This document shows positions 1 through 6,578 of a DNA stretch of 7,453 nucleotides, piece after piece. The notes beneath the pieces were generated by a model. It saw only the letters and a program-made list of their open reading frames with translations, had not been told where the DNA came from and made no database searches. This stretch comes from Pseudomonadota bacterium (lineage in GTDB: Bacteria; Pseudomonadota; Alphaproteobacteria; Sphingomonadales; Sphingomonadaceae). The position numbers were made by a program, and so were the translations under genes. The DNA is taken from assembly GCA_023386515.1 (NCBI GenBank), contig JAEWJQ010000016.1, forward strand, positions 1-7,453. Direction: 5' to 3'. Positions within the stretch are counted from its first letter, which is position 1, and each line of letters begins with the position of its first letter.

Positions 1-621
1 CGGCATGTTCAGCCGGACCGGGACCGGCCCGGCATGGTAGACGACCAACGTGCCGTAGCCGCCGGGCAGCGCCCAATTGTCGTCGGTGGCGGCATCCTCA
101 TAGGCCGCCCAGTCGTGCAGCGACACCGCATCGAGCGGCGCGCCATTGGCATAGCCCGAGATGGCGTCGAGCATCGGTCGCCAGGGATCGTCGTCGGCGA
201 TGAAGGCGGACAGCGGCCGGTCGGGGCCGTCGAGTGCGTCGTGCGCCGCTTCGTCCCAGCGGTTCCAAGCGGCACGGAAGGCGCGCTGTTCGTCGGGCGG
301 AAAGCCGAGGTCGCGCCACTGCACGCCCCAATTGGGCGAGGAGCGATCGACGGCGAAGCCGGCACGGTCGGCGATCTGTGTCCACGGATTGCGGCCGGCG
401 GAATGGAGCCAGCCGCAGCCGGCATCGACGGGAATTGCGGTGTCGGCACCATCCAGGCCCTGACGTCCCCGCGACCATTCCGGCAGCCGCAGCGACCAGG
501 TGCGCGCGCGTCCGCCGAGCTGCCCGCCGGCCTCGACCAGCAACACCTCGGCCCCTGCGTCATGCAGGTGCCGCGCTGCCGCGATCCCGGCCGCACCGCC
601 GCCGATGACGACGGTGCGCAT
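1..621 (-). CDS. FAD-dependent amine-oxidase-type oxidoreductase, N-terminal 207 residues (cut by left edge)
   Basis: This is an open frame from an ATG at 621 down to base 1 with no stop, so the C-terminal half lies outside the window. The N-terminus has a classic FAD-binding Rossmann fold: residues 4-12 VVIGGGAAG (GxGxxG at G7, G9, G12), the acidic E30 that normally binds the adenosine ribose, and the LGGRARTW stretch (35-42) typical of flavin amine oxidases. DAGCGWLHS and a following NPW also fit the family. Family members oxidise amines or related substrates with FAD; the substrate here cannot be told. About half of the usual 400-450 residues are visible. The start lies 4 bases after the rpoH stop with no strong ribosome-binding site, which suggests translation coupled to rpoH. 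A phytoene-desaturase-like member is possible but fits less well. Confidence 0.85.
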   Translation of the reverse strand, partial: MRTVVIGGGAAGIAAARHLHDAGAEVLLVEAGGQLGGRARTWSLRLPEWSRGRQGLDGADTAIPVDAGCGWLHSAGRNPWTQIADRAGFAVDRSSPNWGVQWRDLGFPPDEQRAFRAAWNRWDEAAHDALDGPDRPLSAFIADDDPWRPMLDAISGYANGAPLDAVSLHDWAAYEDAATDDNWALPGGYGTLVVYHAGPVPVRLNMP

Positions 622-625
622 GGCG

Positions 626-1531
626 TCAGGCCGCGGCCAGCAGCCGCTTCTCGCCGGCGATGCGCATCATCGCCTTCTGCAGCTTCTCGAAGGCGCGAAC
701 CTCGATCTGGCGGACGCGTTCGCGCGACACGCCATAGACCTGGCTCAGTTCCTCGAGCGTCTTGGGATCGTCGGTCAGGCGACGCTCGGTCAGGATGTGC
801 TTCTCGCGATCGTTGAGATCGTCCATCGCCGACACCAGCATGTCGTGGCGGACGTCCGCCTCCTGCGCCTCGGCGACGACCTGGTCCTGCAAGGGGCCGT
901 CGTCCGCCAGCCAATCCTGCCACTGGCCCTCGCCGTCCTCGCGCATGGAGACGTTGAGCGACGTGTCGCCGCCCATCGCCATGCGGCGATTCATGCTGAT
1001 CACCTCGTCCTCGTTGACGCCGAGGTCGGTGGCAATCTTGGTGACGTCCTCCGGCTTCAGGTCGCCGTCCTCGAACGCGTCCAGCTTGGACTTCATCCGG
1101 CGCAGGTTGAAGAACAGCTTCTTCTGCGCGGCGGTGGTGCCCATCTTCACGAGGCTCCACGAACGCAGGATATATTCCTGGATCGACGCGCGGATCCACC
1201 ACATCGCATAGGTAGCGAGGCGGAAGCCGCGGTCCGGCTCGAACTTCTTCACGCCCTGCATCAGGCCGATGTTGCCTTCGGAGATCAGCTCCGACGTCGG
1301 CAGGCCATAGCCGCGATAACCCATCGCGATCTTGGCGACCAGGCGCAGGTGGCTGGTGACGAGCTGCGCCGCCGCCTCCGGATCGCCATGCTCCTGGAAC
1401 CGTTTGGCGAGCATATATTCCTGCTCGGGCGCCAGGATGGGGAATTTCTTGATCTCGGCGAGGTAGCGGTTGAGGCTCTGCTCGCCGCCGAGGGCAGGGA
1501 TCGTCGCGGGGACGTTGCTGCGGGCTGCCAT
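626..1531 (-). CDS. rpoH: RNA polymerase sigma-32 (heat-shock) factor RpoH
   Basis: A 301-residue group 3 sigma-70-family factor that directs RNA polymerase to heat-shock promoters (chaperones, proteases). Visible parts are: region 1.2/2.1 around residues 15-60; region 2 with HLRLVAKIAMGYRGYGLP (61-78) and the core-binding and -10 segment ending in ATYAMWWIRASIQEYILRSW; the RpoH box QKKLFFNLRR (136-145), which separates RpoH from other sigma factors; and region 4.2 with the helix-turn-helix VSRERVRQIEVRAFEKLQ (268-285). Length matches the family. I chose the ATG at 1531 because GGGAG lies 9 bases upstream. An in-frame ATG at 1540 would add three residues and has AGGA 7 bases upstream, so it remains possible. 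It lies 60 bases downstream of rluD, a pairing I recall from other alphaproteobacteria. Alphaproteobacteria often carry several RpoH paralogues, and this window cannot say which one this is. Confidence 0.97.
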   Translation of the reverse strand: MAARSNVPATIPALGGEQSLNRYLAEIKKFPILAPEQEYMLAKRFQEHGDPEAAAQLVTSHLRLVAKIAMGYRGYGLPTSELISEGNIGLMQGVKKFEPDRGFRLATYAMWWIRASIQEYILRSWSLVKMGTTAAQKKLFFNLRRMKSKLDAFEDGDLKPEDVTKIATDLGVNEDEVISMNRRMAMGGDTSLNVSMREDGEGQWQDWLADDGPLQDQVVAEAQEADVRHDMLVSAMDDLNDREKHILTERRLTDDPKTLEELSQVYGVSRERVRQIEVRAFEKLQKAMMRIAGEKRLLAAA

Positions 1532-1560
1532 GATCGTCATCTCCCTTTCCTGGGGTCGCC

Positions 1561-1587
1561 CGTCCCGCACTGCGGCAACGGGGACGC
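1561..1587. other. Inverted repeat in the rluD-rpoH gap
   Basis: CGTCCC at 1561-1566 pairs with GGGACG at 1582-1587, giving a possible 6-bp stem around a 15-base loop. A competing small hairpin (CCGC/GCGG) sits within the loop region. There is no T-run after it on the minus strand, so it is not a standard intrinsic terminator. It lies in the rpoH leader, 30-56 bases upstream of the chosen start, so it could shape the 5' end of the rpoH mRNA. It does not cover the ribosome-binding site. A chance repeat in GC-rich DNA is quite possible. Confidence 0.25.
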
Positions 1588-1591
1588 GAAC

Positions 1592-2539
1592 CTATACGTG
1601 AAGCTCGGTGAACAGTTCCTGCATATCTGCAGGCATTGCGCTCTCGAAGGCCAGAGGTTCGCCCCGGATCGGGTGGATGAACCCCAGATGGGCCGCGTGC
1701 AAGGCCTGACGGCGGAAACCCAAGGTTTCGAGTAGCGCTTTCTGAGCACCTTTTGTTCTACCATAGACCGGGTCACCCAGCAAGGCGTGCCCGATCGAGG
1801 CCATGTGGACGCGCACCTGGTGCGTGCGACCCGTCTCCAGCCGGCATTCCACCAAAGCGGCGTCGCGCAGCGGCTGGATCGTCGTGTAATGCGTCACCGC
1901 GCGCTTGCCGTGCGCCTGGATCGCGATCTTCTTGCGATTGGCGGGCGAGCGAGCGAGCGGCGCGTCGACCGTTCCGGCGGGCGGCCGTGGGATGCCGCCG
2001 GTGATCGCGCGATAGCGGCGGTCGATGCTGTGATCGTGAAACTGGCGCGCCAGCCCCTCGTGCGCGCGATCGGTCTTGGCGGCGACCATCAGCCCGCTGG
2101 TATCCTTGTCGATACGGTGGACGATCCCCGGCCGCGCGACCCCGCCGATCCCCGACAGACTGCCGTGGCAATGGTGGAGCAGGGCGTTGACCAACGTTCC
2201 GTCGAGATTGCCCGCCGCGGGGTGGACGACCAGCCCCGCCGGCTTGTCGACGACGATCAGATGCTCGTCCTCATAGGCGACGACGAGCGGAATATCCTGC
2301 GCCTCGTTATGAGCGGGCGTCGGATTGGGGACGGCGACGGCGAAGCGCTCGCCCGCGGCGGCGCGCTTCGCCGGATCGCGGGCGAGCGCATCGCCCTGCG
2401 ACACCGCACCGGCGTTGATCAGCACCTTCAGCCGCTCGCGTGACAGGGTCGGTACCGCATCGGCAAGCGCGCGATCGAGCCGCCAGCCATCCGCCGCCGG
2501 CTGAATCGTTGCTTCGATGATGGAAACCCCCCGGTCCAT
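1592..2539 (-). CDS. rluD: 23S rRNA pseudouridine synthase, RluA/RluD family
   Basis: A 315-residue enzyme that isomerises uridine to pseudouridine in large-subunit rRNA. RluD itself modifies positions 1911, 1915 and 1917 (E. coli numbering) in helix 69. Residues about 18-70 form an S4 RNA-binding domain (WRLDRALADAVPTLSRERLK and what follows). The catalytic domain includes VVDKPAGLVVHPAAG (96-110), the hallmark HRIDKDTSGLMV (141-152) with catalytic D144, the late motif LETGRTHQVRVHM (234-246) and GDPVYG (255-260). The ATG at 2539 is the only sensible start, because it sits just before the S4 domain; the open frame further upstream runs antisense through the neighbouring JAMM gene. AGGA lies only 2 bases before the ATG, so the ribosome-binding site is poor. 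RluD is inferred from the S4 domain, the length and the rpoH neighbourhood; RluC is the main alternative. Confidence 0.93.
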   Translation of the reverse strand: MDRGVSIIEATIQPAADGWRLDRALADAVPTLSRERLKVLINAGAVSQGDALARDPAKRAAAGERFAVAVPNPTPAHNEAQDIPLVVAYEDEHLIVVDKPAGLVVHPAAGNLDGTLVNALLHHCHGSLSGIGGVARPGIVHRIDKDTSGLMVAAKTDRAHEGLARQFHDHSIDRRYRAITGGIPRPPAGTVDAPLARSPANRKKIAIQAHGKRAVTHYTTIQPLRDAALVECRLETGRTHQVRVHMASIGHALLGDPVYGRTKGAQKALLETLGFRRQALHAAHLGFIHPIRGEPLAFESAMPADMQELFTELHV

Positions 2540-2541
2540 TG

Positions 2542-2549
2542 TCCTAGGA
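2542..2549. promoter_or_regulatory. 8-bp palindrome in the rluD/JAMM divergent gap
   Basis: TCCTAGGA is a perfect palindrome lying in the 20 bases between the rluD start (2539, minus) and the JAMM gene start (2560, plus). It presents AGGA on both strands: 2 bases from the rluD ATG, and 10 bases from the JAMM ATG (1 base from an alternative GTG at 2551). It could be a shared ribosome-binding remnant, a small operator, or chance. No clear -35/-10 pair was found around it. Confidence 0.25.
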
Positions 2550-2559
2550 TGTGGGGACG

Positions 2560-2985
2560 ATGGCGGATATTGCAAGCGACCTGCTCGACCGGATCTTGGC
2601 GCATGCGGCGGCGACGCCGGGGCGGGAGGTCTGCGGTCTCTTGCTCGGCCATGGCGACCATGTCGAGCAGGTCGAGCCCTGCGCCAACGTCGCCGCCGAT
2701 CCGACGCGTCATTTCGAGATCGACCCGTCCGCGCTGATCGCCGCCCATCGTGCGGCGCGGGCAGGGGGCGCGGCGGTAATCGGCCATTATCATTCCCACC
2801 CCAGCGGCAGCGCCATGCCGTCGGCGCGCGACGCGGCGGATGCGGCGCCGGACAGGGCCTTGTGGCTGATCGTCGCCGCGGGCGCGGTGCGGGCATGGCG
2901 GGCGGTGGACGCCGGTGCGGTGGAGGGGCGGTTCGCGGCGGAGCCTCTCGTCATCCTGCCCGACCAAGACGGCGGCAAAGGATAG
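2560..2985 (+). CDS. Stand-alone JAMM/MPN+ (Mov34, M67-type) zinc metalloprotease
   Basis: A 141-residue single-domain protein of the JAMM fold. The full zinc-site signature is present: E23 in REVCGLLLG, then H78-S-H80-P with seven residues to S88 and two more to D91 (HxHx7Sx2D). H78, H80 and D91 are the expected zinc ligands, and E23 and S88 the expected catalytic helpers, so an active peptidase is likely. Bacterial relatives cleave isopeptide or C-terminal peptide bonds, for example on ubiquitin-like or sulfur-carrier proteins (Mec+/CysO type). The substrate here is unknown, and no ThiF/E1-like or ubiquitin-like gene lies in the window. There is no signal peptide or membrane segment. I chose the ATG at 2560; a GTG at 2551 would add three residues. 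It is divergent from rluD and 115 bases upstream of chpT. Confidence 0.88.
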   Translation: MADIASDLLDRILAHAAATPGREVCGLLLGHGDHVEQVEPCANVAADPTRHFEIDPSALIAAHRAARAGGAAVIGHYHSHPSGSAMPSARDAADAAPDRALWLIVAAGAVRAWRAVDAGAVEGRFAAEPLVILPDQDGGKG

Positions 2986-3010
2986 CATTGCGCGGGCCGG
3001 AGGTGCGCGG

Positions 3011-3027
3011 CGCCGGTCGGGCCGGCG
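3011..3027 (+). other. GC-rich hairpin between the JAMM gene and chpT
   Basis: CGCCGG, a five-base TCGGG loop, then CCGGCG form a perfect 6-bp stem. A second small hairpin, GGCC-GTCGA-GGCC, follows at 3027-3039. Neither is followed by a T-run, so they are not standard intrinsic terminators. They may mark the end of the JAMM transcript, slow the polymerase before chpT, or be chance in GC-rich spacer DNA. The rest of the spacer (2986-3100) shows no clear promoter. Confidence 0.3.
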
Positions 3028-3100
3028 GCCGTCGAGGCCACCCCTTGCGCCGACCCACCGCCTCCGCCACACACGCACGCTCACCAACGAAGGCACCAGC

Positions 3101-3745
3101 ATGTCCGTCAGCCCGGTCGATTTCGCCAGCCTGCTCTGTTCGCGGCTGTGCCACGACCTGCTTTCCCCCGTCGGCGCGCTCAACAACGGGCTCGAACTGC
3201 TCGGCGACGAGCCCGATGAGGAGATGCGCGCCCGCGTCTTCCAATTGCTGACCGACAGTGCGCGGACCTCGGCCAACAAGCTCAAGTTCTTCCGGCTCGC
3301 CTTCGGCGCCGCGGGCGGCTTCGGCGAGCAGGTCGAGGCGCGTGAGGCGCGGATCGCGATCGAGGCACTGGTATCCGACAACCGCCGTGCCACGCTCAAC
3401 TGGCTGGTCGAGGCGCCGACGTTGTCGAAGACGGCGATCAAGGTGCTGCTCAACCTCGCGCTGATCGGCAACGAGGCGCTGGTCCGCGGCGGCACGCTCG
3501 ACATCGCCGGTGAGGAAAACGGCGGCCAGGTCGAGATCGCGGTGAAGATGGAAGGACCGCGCATCGTCCTCGATGCCGAGGTCCGTGCGACGCTGACCGA
3601 GGGCGCGCAGGCAGGCGGCGTGACGCCGCGCGCGGCGGCCGCCTACCTCGTCCACACGCTCGTCGCAGAGGCCGGCGGCGCGGTGCAGGTGTCGCAACCG
3701 ACGGACGATGTCATGATCCTCGGCGCGGTGTTCAACGCCGGCTGA
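3101..3745 (+). CDS. chpT: Histidine phosphotransferase ChpT
   Basis: A 214-residue protein of the ChpT family, dimeric phosphotransferases built like a histidine-kinase DHp domain plus a degenerate ATPase-like domain. In Caulobacter, ChpT passes phosphate from hybrid kinase CckA to the response regulators CtrA and CpdR. The first helical hairpin carries LCSRLCHDLLSPVGALNNG (12-30), with H18 as the phosphorylated histidine in an H-D-L context. The second helix covers roughly residues 40-70. Residues from about 85 onward form the C-terminal domain; it has an N-box-like stretch (KVLLNLALIGNEAL, 114-127) but no glycine-rich ATP-binding motifs, so kinase activity is not expected. The ATG at 3101 is supported by GAAGG 7 bases upstream. 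cheA starts 69 bases downstream on the same strand. In sphingomonads this relay influences motility, which suits the context. Confidence 0.92.
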   Translation: MSVSPVDFASLLCSRLCHDLLSPVGALNNGLELLGDEPDEEMRARVFQLLTDSARTSANKLKFFRLAFGAAGGFGEQVEAREARIAIEALVSDNRRATLNWLVEAPTLSKTAIKVLLNLALIGNEALVRGGTLDIAGEENGGQVEIAVKMEGPRIVLDAEVRATLTEGAQAGGVTPRAAAAYLVHTLVAEAGGAVQVSQPTDDVMILGAVFNAG

Positions 3746-3758
3746 CCGGACGCCACGG

Positions 3759-3775
3759 CTAACCGCCTTTTAACC
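3759..3775 (+). promoter_or_regulatory. CtrA-like binding site upstream of cheA
   Basis: CTAA, seven bases, then TTAACC. This matches the full CtrA consensus TTAA-N7-TTAA with one mismatch, in the first base of the left half. The right half, TTAACC, matches the common extended half-site. It lies 40-56 bases upstream of the cheA ATG, in an AT-richer patch of an otherwise very GC-rich region. Binding by CtrA is an inference from the motif; the chpT gene next door makes it plausible. I found no convincing separate -35/-10 pair. Confidence 0.4.
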
Positions 3776-3814
3776 GGTTGCCGTCCATGAGCCTTCCCGA
3801 ACCGACGGGGACCC

Positions 3815-6109
3815 ATGGACGACCTGCTGCAGGAATTCATCGCCGAGACCCGCGAGACGCTGGAAGCGCTCTCGGGCGAGATCGTGGCGTGGGAGGCCGA
3901 TCCGACCGATCGCGCGCGGCTCGATGCGATCTTCCGCTTCGTGCACACGGTGAAGGGAAGCTGCGGTTTCCTCGACCTGCCGCGGCTCGCCCGGCTCAGC
4001 CATGCCGCCGAGGACGTGCTCGCCGCGGTGCGTTCCGGCACGCGCAATCCCGACACCGCATTGGTCAACGCCGTGCTCGCGGTCGTCGACCGCATCGGCG
4101 AATTGGTCGAGGCGATCGATTCGGGCGCGCCGCTCGATGATTCGGCCGAGGATCTGCTGATCGCCGCGCTGGCGGAAGATGCCCGCCCCGCCGCGCTGGT
4201 CCAGTCGAACACCGCGGCACCCCGCCACAACAACCGCTCCGTTCGCCTCAACGTCGACCTGCTCGACCGGATGATGAGCGGCATGTCGGAGATGGTGCTC
4301 GCCCGCAACGAGCTCGCCCGGCGGCTGCGCGACGAACAGGTCGATCCATTGGTCGAGGCGGCGCTGGAACGCCTGTCGCTGACCGTCGCGGAAATGCGCG
4401 ATACCGTCACCCGGACCCGCATGCAGAAGGTGGAGGCGCTGTTCTCCGCCCTGCCGCGCATGGTCCGCGACACTGCCGCCGAGCTCGGCAAGCAGGTGCA
4501 GCTGACCATCGACGGGGCCGAGGTCGAGCTCGACCGCGAGATGATCGAGCTGATGCGCGATCCCTTGGTCCATATCATCCGCAATGCGGTCGACCATGGG
4601 CTGGAGGCGCCCGCCGACCGCCTGCGGCTCGGCAAGAAGGAAGCGGGACGGCTGTCGGTGTCGGCGCGCCAATCCGGCAACCAGATCCTGATCGAGATCG
4701 CCGACGACGGTCGCGGCGTCGACGTCGACCGGATCGCCGCCAAGGCGGTGGCGCAGCGGATTCACACCGCCGCCGAGATCGGCGCGATGGATGCGACGGC
4801 GAAGCTCGACCTCGTCTTCCATCCCGGCCTGTCGAGCCGCGACACGGTGACGTCGATCTCCGGCCGCGGCGTCGGCATGGACGTAGTGCGCGCCAATCTG
4901 GAAAACATCGGTGGCCGCATCGAGCTGATCAACCAGCCCGGGCGCGGACTGACCATCGTCATCTACGTGCCGCTGACGCTGTCGATCATGTCGACCGTCG
5001 TGGTCGGCGCCGGCGACCAGCGGTTCGCGATCGCACGCCAGTCGGTCGAGGAGATCCTCAACATCACCGGCGACGCCGTGCGGATCGATCTGGTCGGCGA
5101 GGCGACGGTTGCCACGGTGCGCGGCCGGCGCTTGCCGATGGTGTCGCTGGGGGCGCTGCTCGGCCTGCCCGACCGCAGCGAGGGGCGCGGCAAGCTGGCG
5201 ATCGTCGCGACCCGCGACGGCCATTATGCGCTGGCGATCGACACGGTGCTCGACACCGAGGAACTGGTGGTCAAGCCGGCCGCCCCGGCGGTGATGGCGA
5301 CCGGCGTCTATGCCGGCCAGACGCTGCCCGATTCCGGCCTGCCGATGCTGCTGCTCGACGGTGCAGGAATCGCCGCGGTCGCCGGGCTGCGCTTCCAACG
5401 CGCCGCCGCGCAGGAAGAGGTGGCGGAGGCGGAGCACGAGAGCGGCGTCGCCGCCTTGCTGTTCGAGGACCTGGACGGCCAGCGGCGGGTGATGCCGCTC
5501 GCCGCGATCGACCGCGTCGAGACGGTGTCGGCGGAGGCGATCCGCCACACCGCCGGCCGGTTGCGGCTGGCGATCGGCGGCGCCTTGGTGCCGCTGCACT
5601 CCGTCGCGCCGGTCGGCGCCCGGCAGGCGGTGCCGGTGCTGCGCCTGACCGATGGCGACAGCGAGATCGCCTATGCGATCCACGAGCCGGTCGAGATCGT
5701 GACGCTGCCGCGCGACACGGCGCCCGCGGTCGAGGCGGGGCCGATCGCCGGCGTGGCGATCATCGGCGGCGAGCAGATCGAGATCGTCGACGCGCTGTCG
5801 CTGTTCGCCGACGTCGAGGCGGCGCCGCCGGTCGAACGATCCTGCTGGTTGTACAGCGAGGGCGGTGGCTGGATGGAAACCTTCCTGCGTCCCGCACTCG
5901 AAGCCGCCGGCTACAGCTGCGTCACCGATGCCGCGGCCGGCGTGCGCGCCGACATCGTCGTGACCATGGACGCCGCCGCCCCGCCGACCGCTGTGCCCGG
6001 CCGGGTGATCCGGTTGCGCAGCAGCCGTAGCGGCGAGGGCGACAGCATCTACCGTTATGATCGCCTGGCGTTGATCGCCGCACTGGCACGCGCCGTGGGG
6101 GAAAAGTGA
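3815..6109 (+). CDS. cheA: Chemotaxis histidine kinase CheA with extra C-terminal CheW-like and receiver-like domains
   Basis: A 764-residue cytoplasmic kinase that couples chemoreceptors to CheY and CheB. P1 (Hpt) covers about 1-107, with phospho-accepting H44 in VHTVKGSCGFL. Residues 108-141 form a short linker with no recognisable P2. P3 dimerisation begins near 142 (SVRLNVDLLDRMM). The P4 ATPase spans about 200-388, with the N box HIIRNAVDHG (H253, N257), G1 DDGRG (297-301) and G2 GRGVGMD (350-356). P5, CheW-like, runs about 390-520. Residues about 543-668 look like a second, divergent CheW-like domain. Residues about 675-764 have the layout of a receiver, but the acidic pair is replaced by SEGGG and the conserved lysine region reads YRYD, so phosphorylation is unlikely. 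The ATG at 3815 starts the Hpt domain directly (MDDLLQEFIAETRETLE); its ribosome-binding site (GGGGA) is close and weak. The stop overlaps the cheW start. All kinase motifs look intact. Confidence 0.95.
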   Translation: MDDLLQEFIAETRETLEALSGEIVAWEADPTDRARLDAIFRFVHTVKGSCGFLDLPRLARLSHAAEDVLAAVRSGTRNPDTALVNAVLAVVDRIGELVEAIDSGAPLDDSAEDLLIAALAEDARPAALVQSNTAAPRHNNRSVRLNVDLLDRMMSGMSEMVLARNELARRLRDEQVDPLVEAALERLSLTVAEMRDTVTRTRMQKVEALFSALPRMVRDTAAELGKQVQLTIDGAEVELDREMIELMRDPLVHIIRNAVDHGLEAPADRLRLGKKEAGRLSVSARQSGNQILIEIADDGRGVDVDRIAAKAVAQRIHTAAEIGAMDATAKLDLVFHPGLSSRDTVTSISGRGVGMDVVRANLENIGGRIELINQPGRGLTIVIYVPLTLSIMSTVVVGAGDQRFAIARQSVEEILNITGDAVRIDLVGEATVATVRGRRLPMVSLGALLGLPDRSEGRGKLAIVATRDGHYALAIDTVLDTEELVVKPAAPAVMATGVYAGQTLPDSGLPMLLLDGAGIAAVAGLRFQRAAAQEEVAEAEHESGVAALLFEDLDGQRRVMPLAAIDRVETVSAEAIRHTAGRLRLAIGGALVPLHSVAPVGARQAVPVLRLTDGDSEIAYAIHEPVEIVTLPRDTAPAVEAGPIAGVAIIGGEQIEIVDALSLFADVEAAPPVERSCWLYSEGGGWMETFLRPALEAAGYSCVTDAAAGVRADIVVTMDAAAPPTAVPGRVIRLRSSRSGEGDSIYRYDRLALIAALARAVGEK

Positions 6110-6534
6110 TGGACCTGTTCCTGATCGCGCAGATCGCCGGTCGCGGCGTCGCGATCGACACCGTGCAGGTCGACTCGGTGGTCGACCTTGCCGAGGTCGT
6201 CGCGGTGCCGCGCGCGACAGGCTCGGTTCGCGGTCTGGTGGCGCTTCGCAGCCGTGTCATTACCGTGATCGACACCGGCACCGCGCTCGGTCTGTCGCCG
6301 ATGCCGGCGAGCGCCACCCGTGCCGTCATCACCCGCGTCGACGGGCATCATTATGCGATTTTGGTCGACGCGCTGGAGGATGTCGCCAGCTTCGAACGGC
6401 AGCCGCTCTCCATCGGCCTGACGCTCGATCGGGGCTGGGCCGCGGCGGGCACCGGCCTGGTGGAGCGCGACGGCGAACCGATGCTGGTGATCGATCTGTC
6501 GTGCCTGATTCCCCATCAGGCGCTGGCTGCATAA
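6109..6534 (+). CDS. cheW: Chemotaxis coupling protein CheW
   Basis: A 141-residue single CheW domain, the adaptor that joins CheA to chemoreceptors in the membrane-linked array. The core motif VRGLVALRSRVITVIDTG (40-57) matches the family stretch where RGL-N-RG precedes the buried strand; R41 corresponds to the conserved receptor/CheA-contact arginine. A closing strand, GEPMLVIDLSCLI (122-134), is typical of the domain end. The ATG at 6109 overlaps the cheA stop by one base (TGATG), and GGGGGA lies 7 bases upstream inside cheA, so translational coupling is likely. A GTG at 6106 would add one residue. It is slightly shorter than the E. coli protein but complete. Confidence 0.93.
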   Translation: MDLFLIAQIAGRGVAIDTVQVDSVVDLAEVVAVPRATGSVRGLVALRSRVITVIDTGTALGLSPMPASATRAVITRVDGHHYAILVDALEDVASFERQPLSIGLTLDRGWAAAGTGLVERDGEPMLVIDLSCLIPHQALAA

Positions 6535-6542
6535 CCGCGCGG

Positions 6543-6558
6543 GCGCCGATGAAGGCGC
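6543..6558 (+). other. Short hairpin after cheW
   Basis: GCGCC, loop GATGAA, then GGCGC form a 5-bp stem beginning 9 bases after the cheW stop. No T-run follows, so it is at best a weak or Rho-assisted 3' end or a pause structure. It precedes the candidate cheY promoter, which would fit a transcript boundary. Confidence 0.25.
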
Positions 6559-6578
6559 GGCGCACCAGCCTCTTAACG

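Noticed and set aside
9..1202. A 397-codon minus-strand frame spanning the oxidoreductase and the rpoH 3' half
   Set aside because: It is rich in Arg, Pro and Gly, shows no family motifs, and crosses two well-supported genes in another frame.
500..1735. A 411-codon plus-strand frame opposite rpoH
   Set aside because: The minus strand encodes RpoH with its RpoH box and region 4.2. The plus frame is His-, Leu- and Ala-rich mirror sequence with no recognisable domain.
2540..2896. N-terminal extension of rluD beyond the ATG at 2539
   Set aside because: The added 119 residues are Arg/Pro-rich, have no domain, and lie antisense to the JAMM active-site region.
2986..3100. Intrinsic terminator after the JAMM gene
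   Set aside because: The hairpins at 3011-3039 are real inverted repeats, but no T-run follows, so they are listed only as structures of unknown role.
3787..3815. An ATG at 3787 as an alternative cheA start
   Set aside because: It is out of frame with CheA. The ATG at 3815 begins the Hpt domain directly, as is usual for CheA.
3770..5683. A 637-codon open frame on the minus strand, antisense to cheA
   Set aside because: The translation is low-complexity and rich in Arg, His, Gln and Asp, as expected of a mirror frame in GC-rich DNA. The plus strand carries a clear full-length CheA with all kinase motifs.
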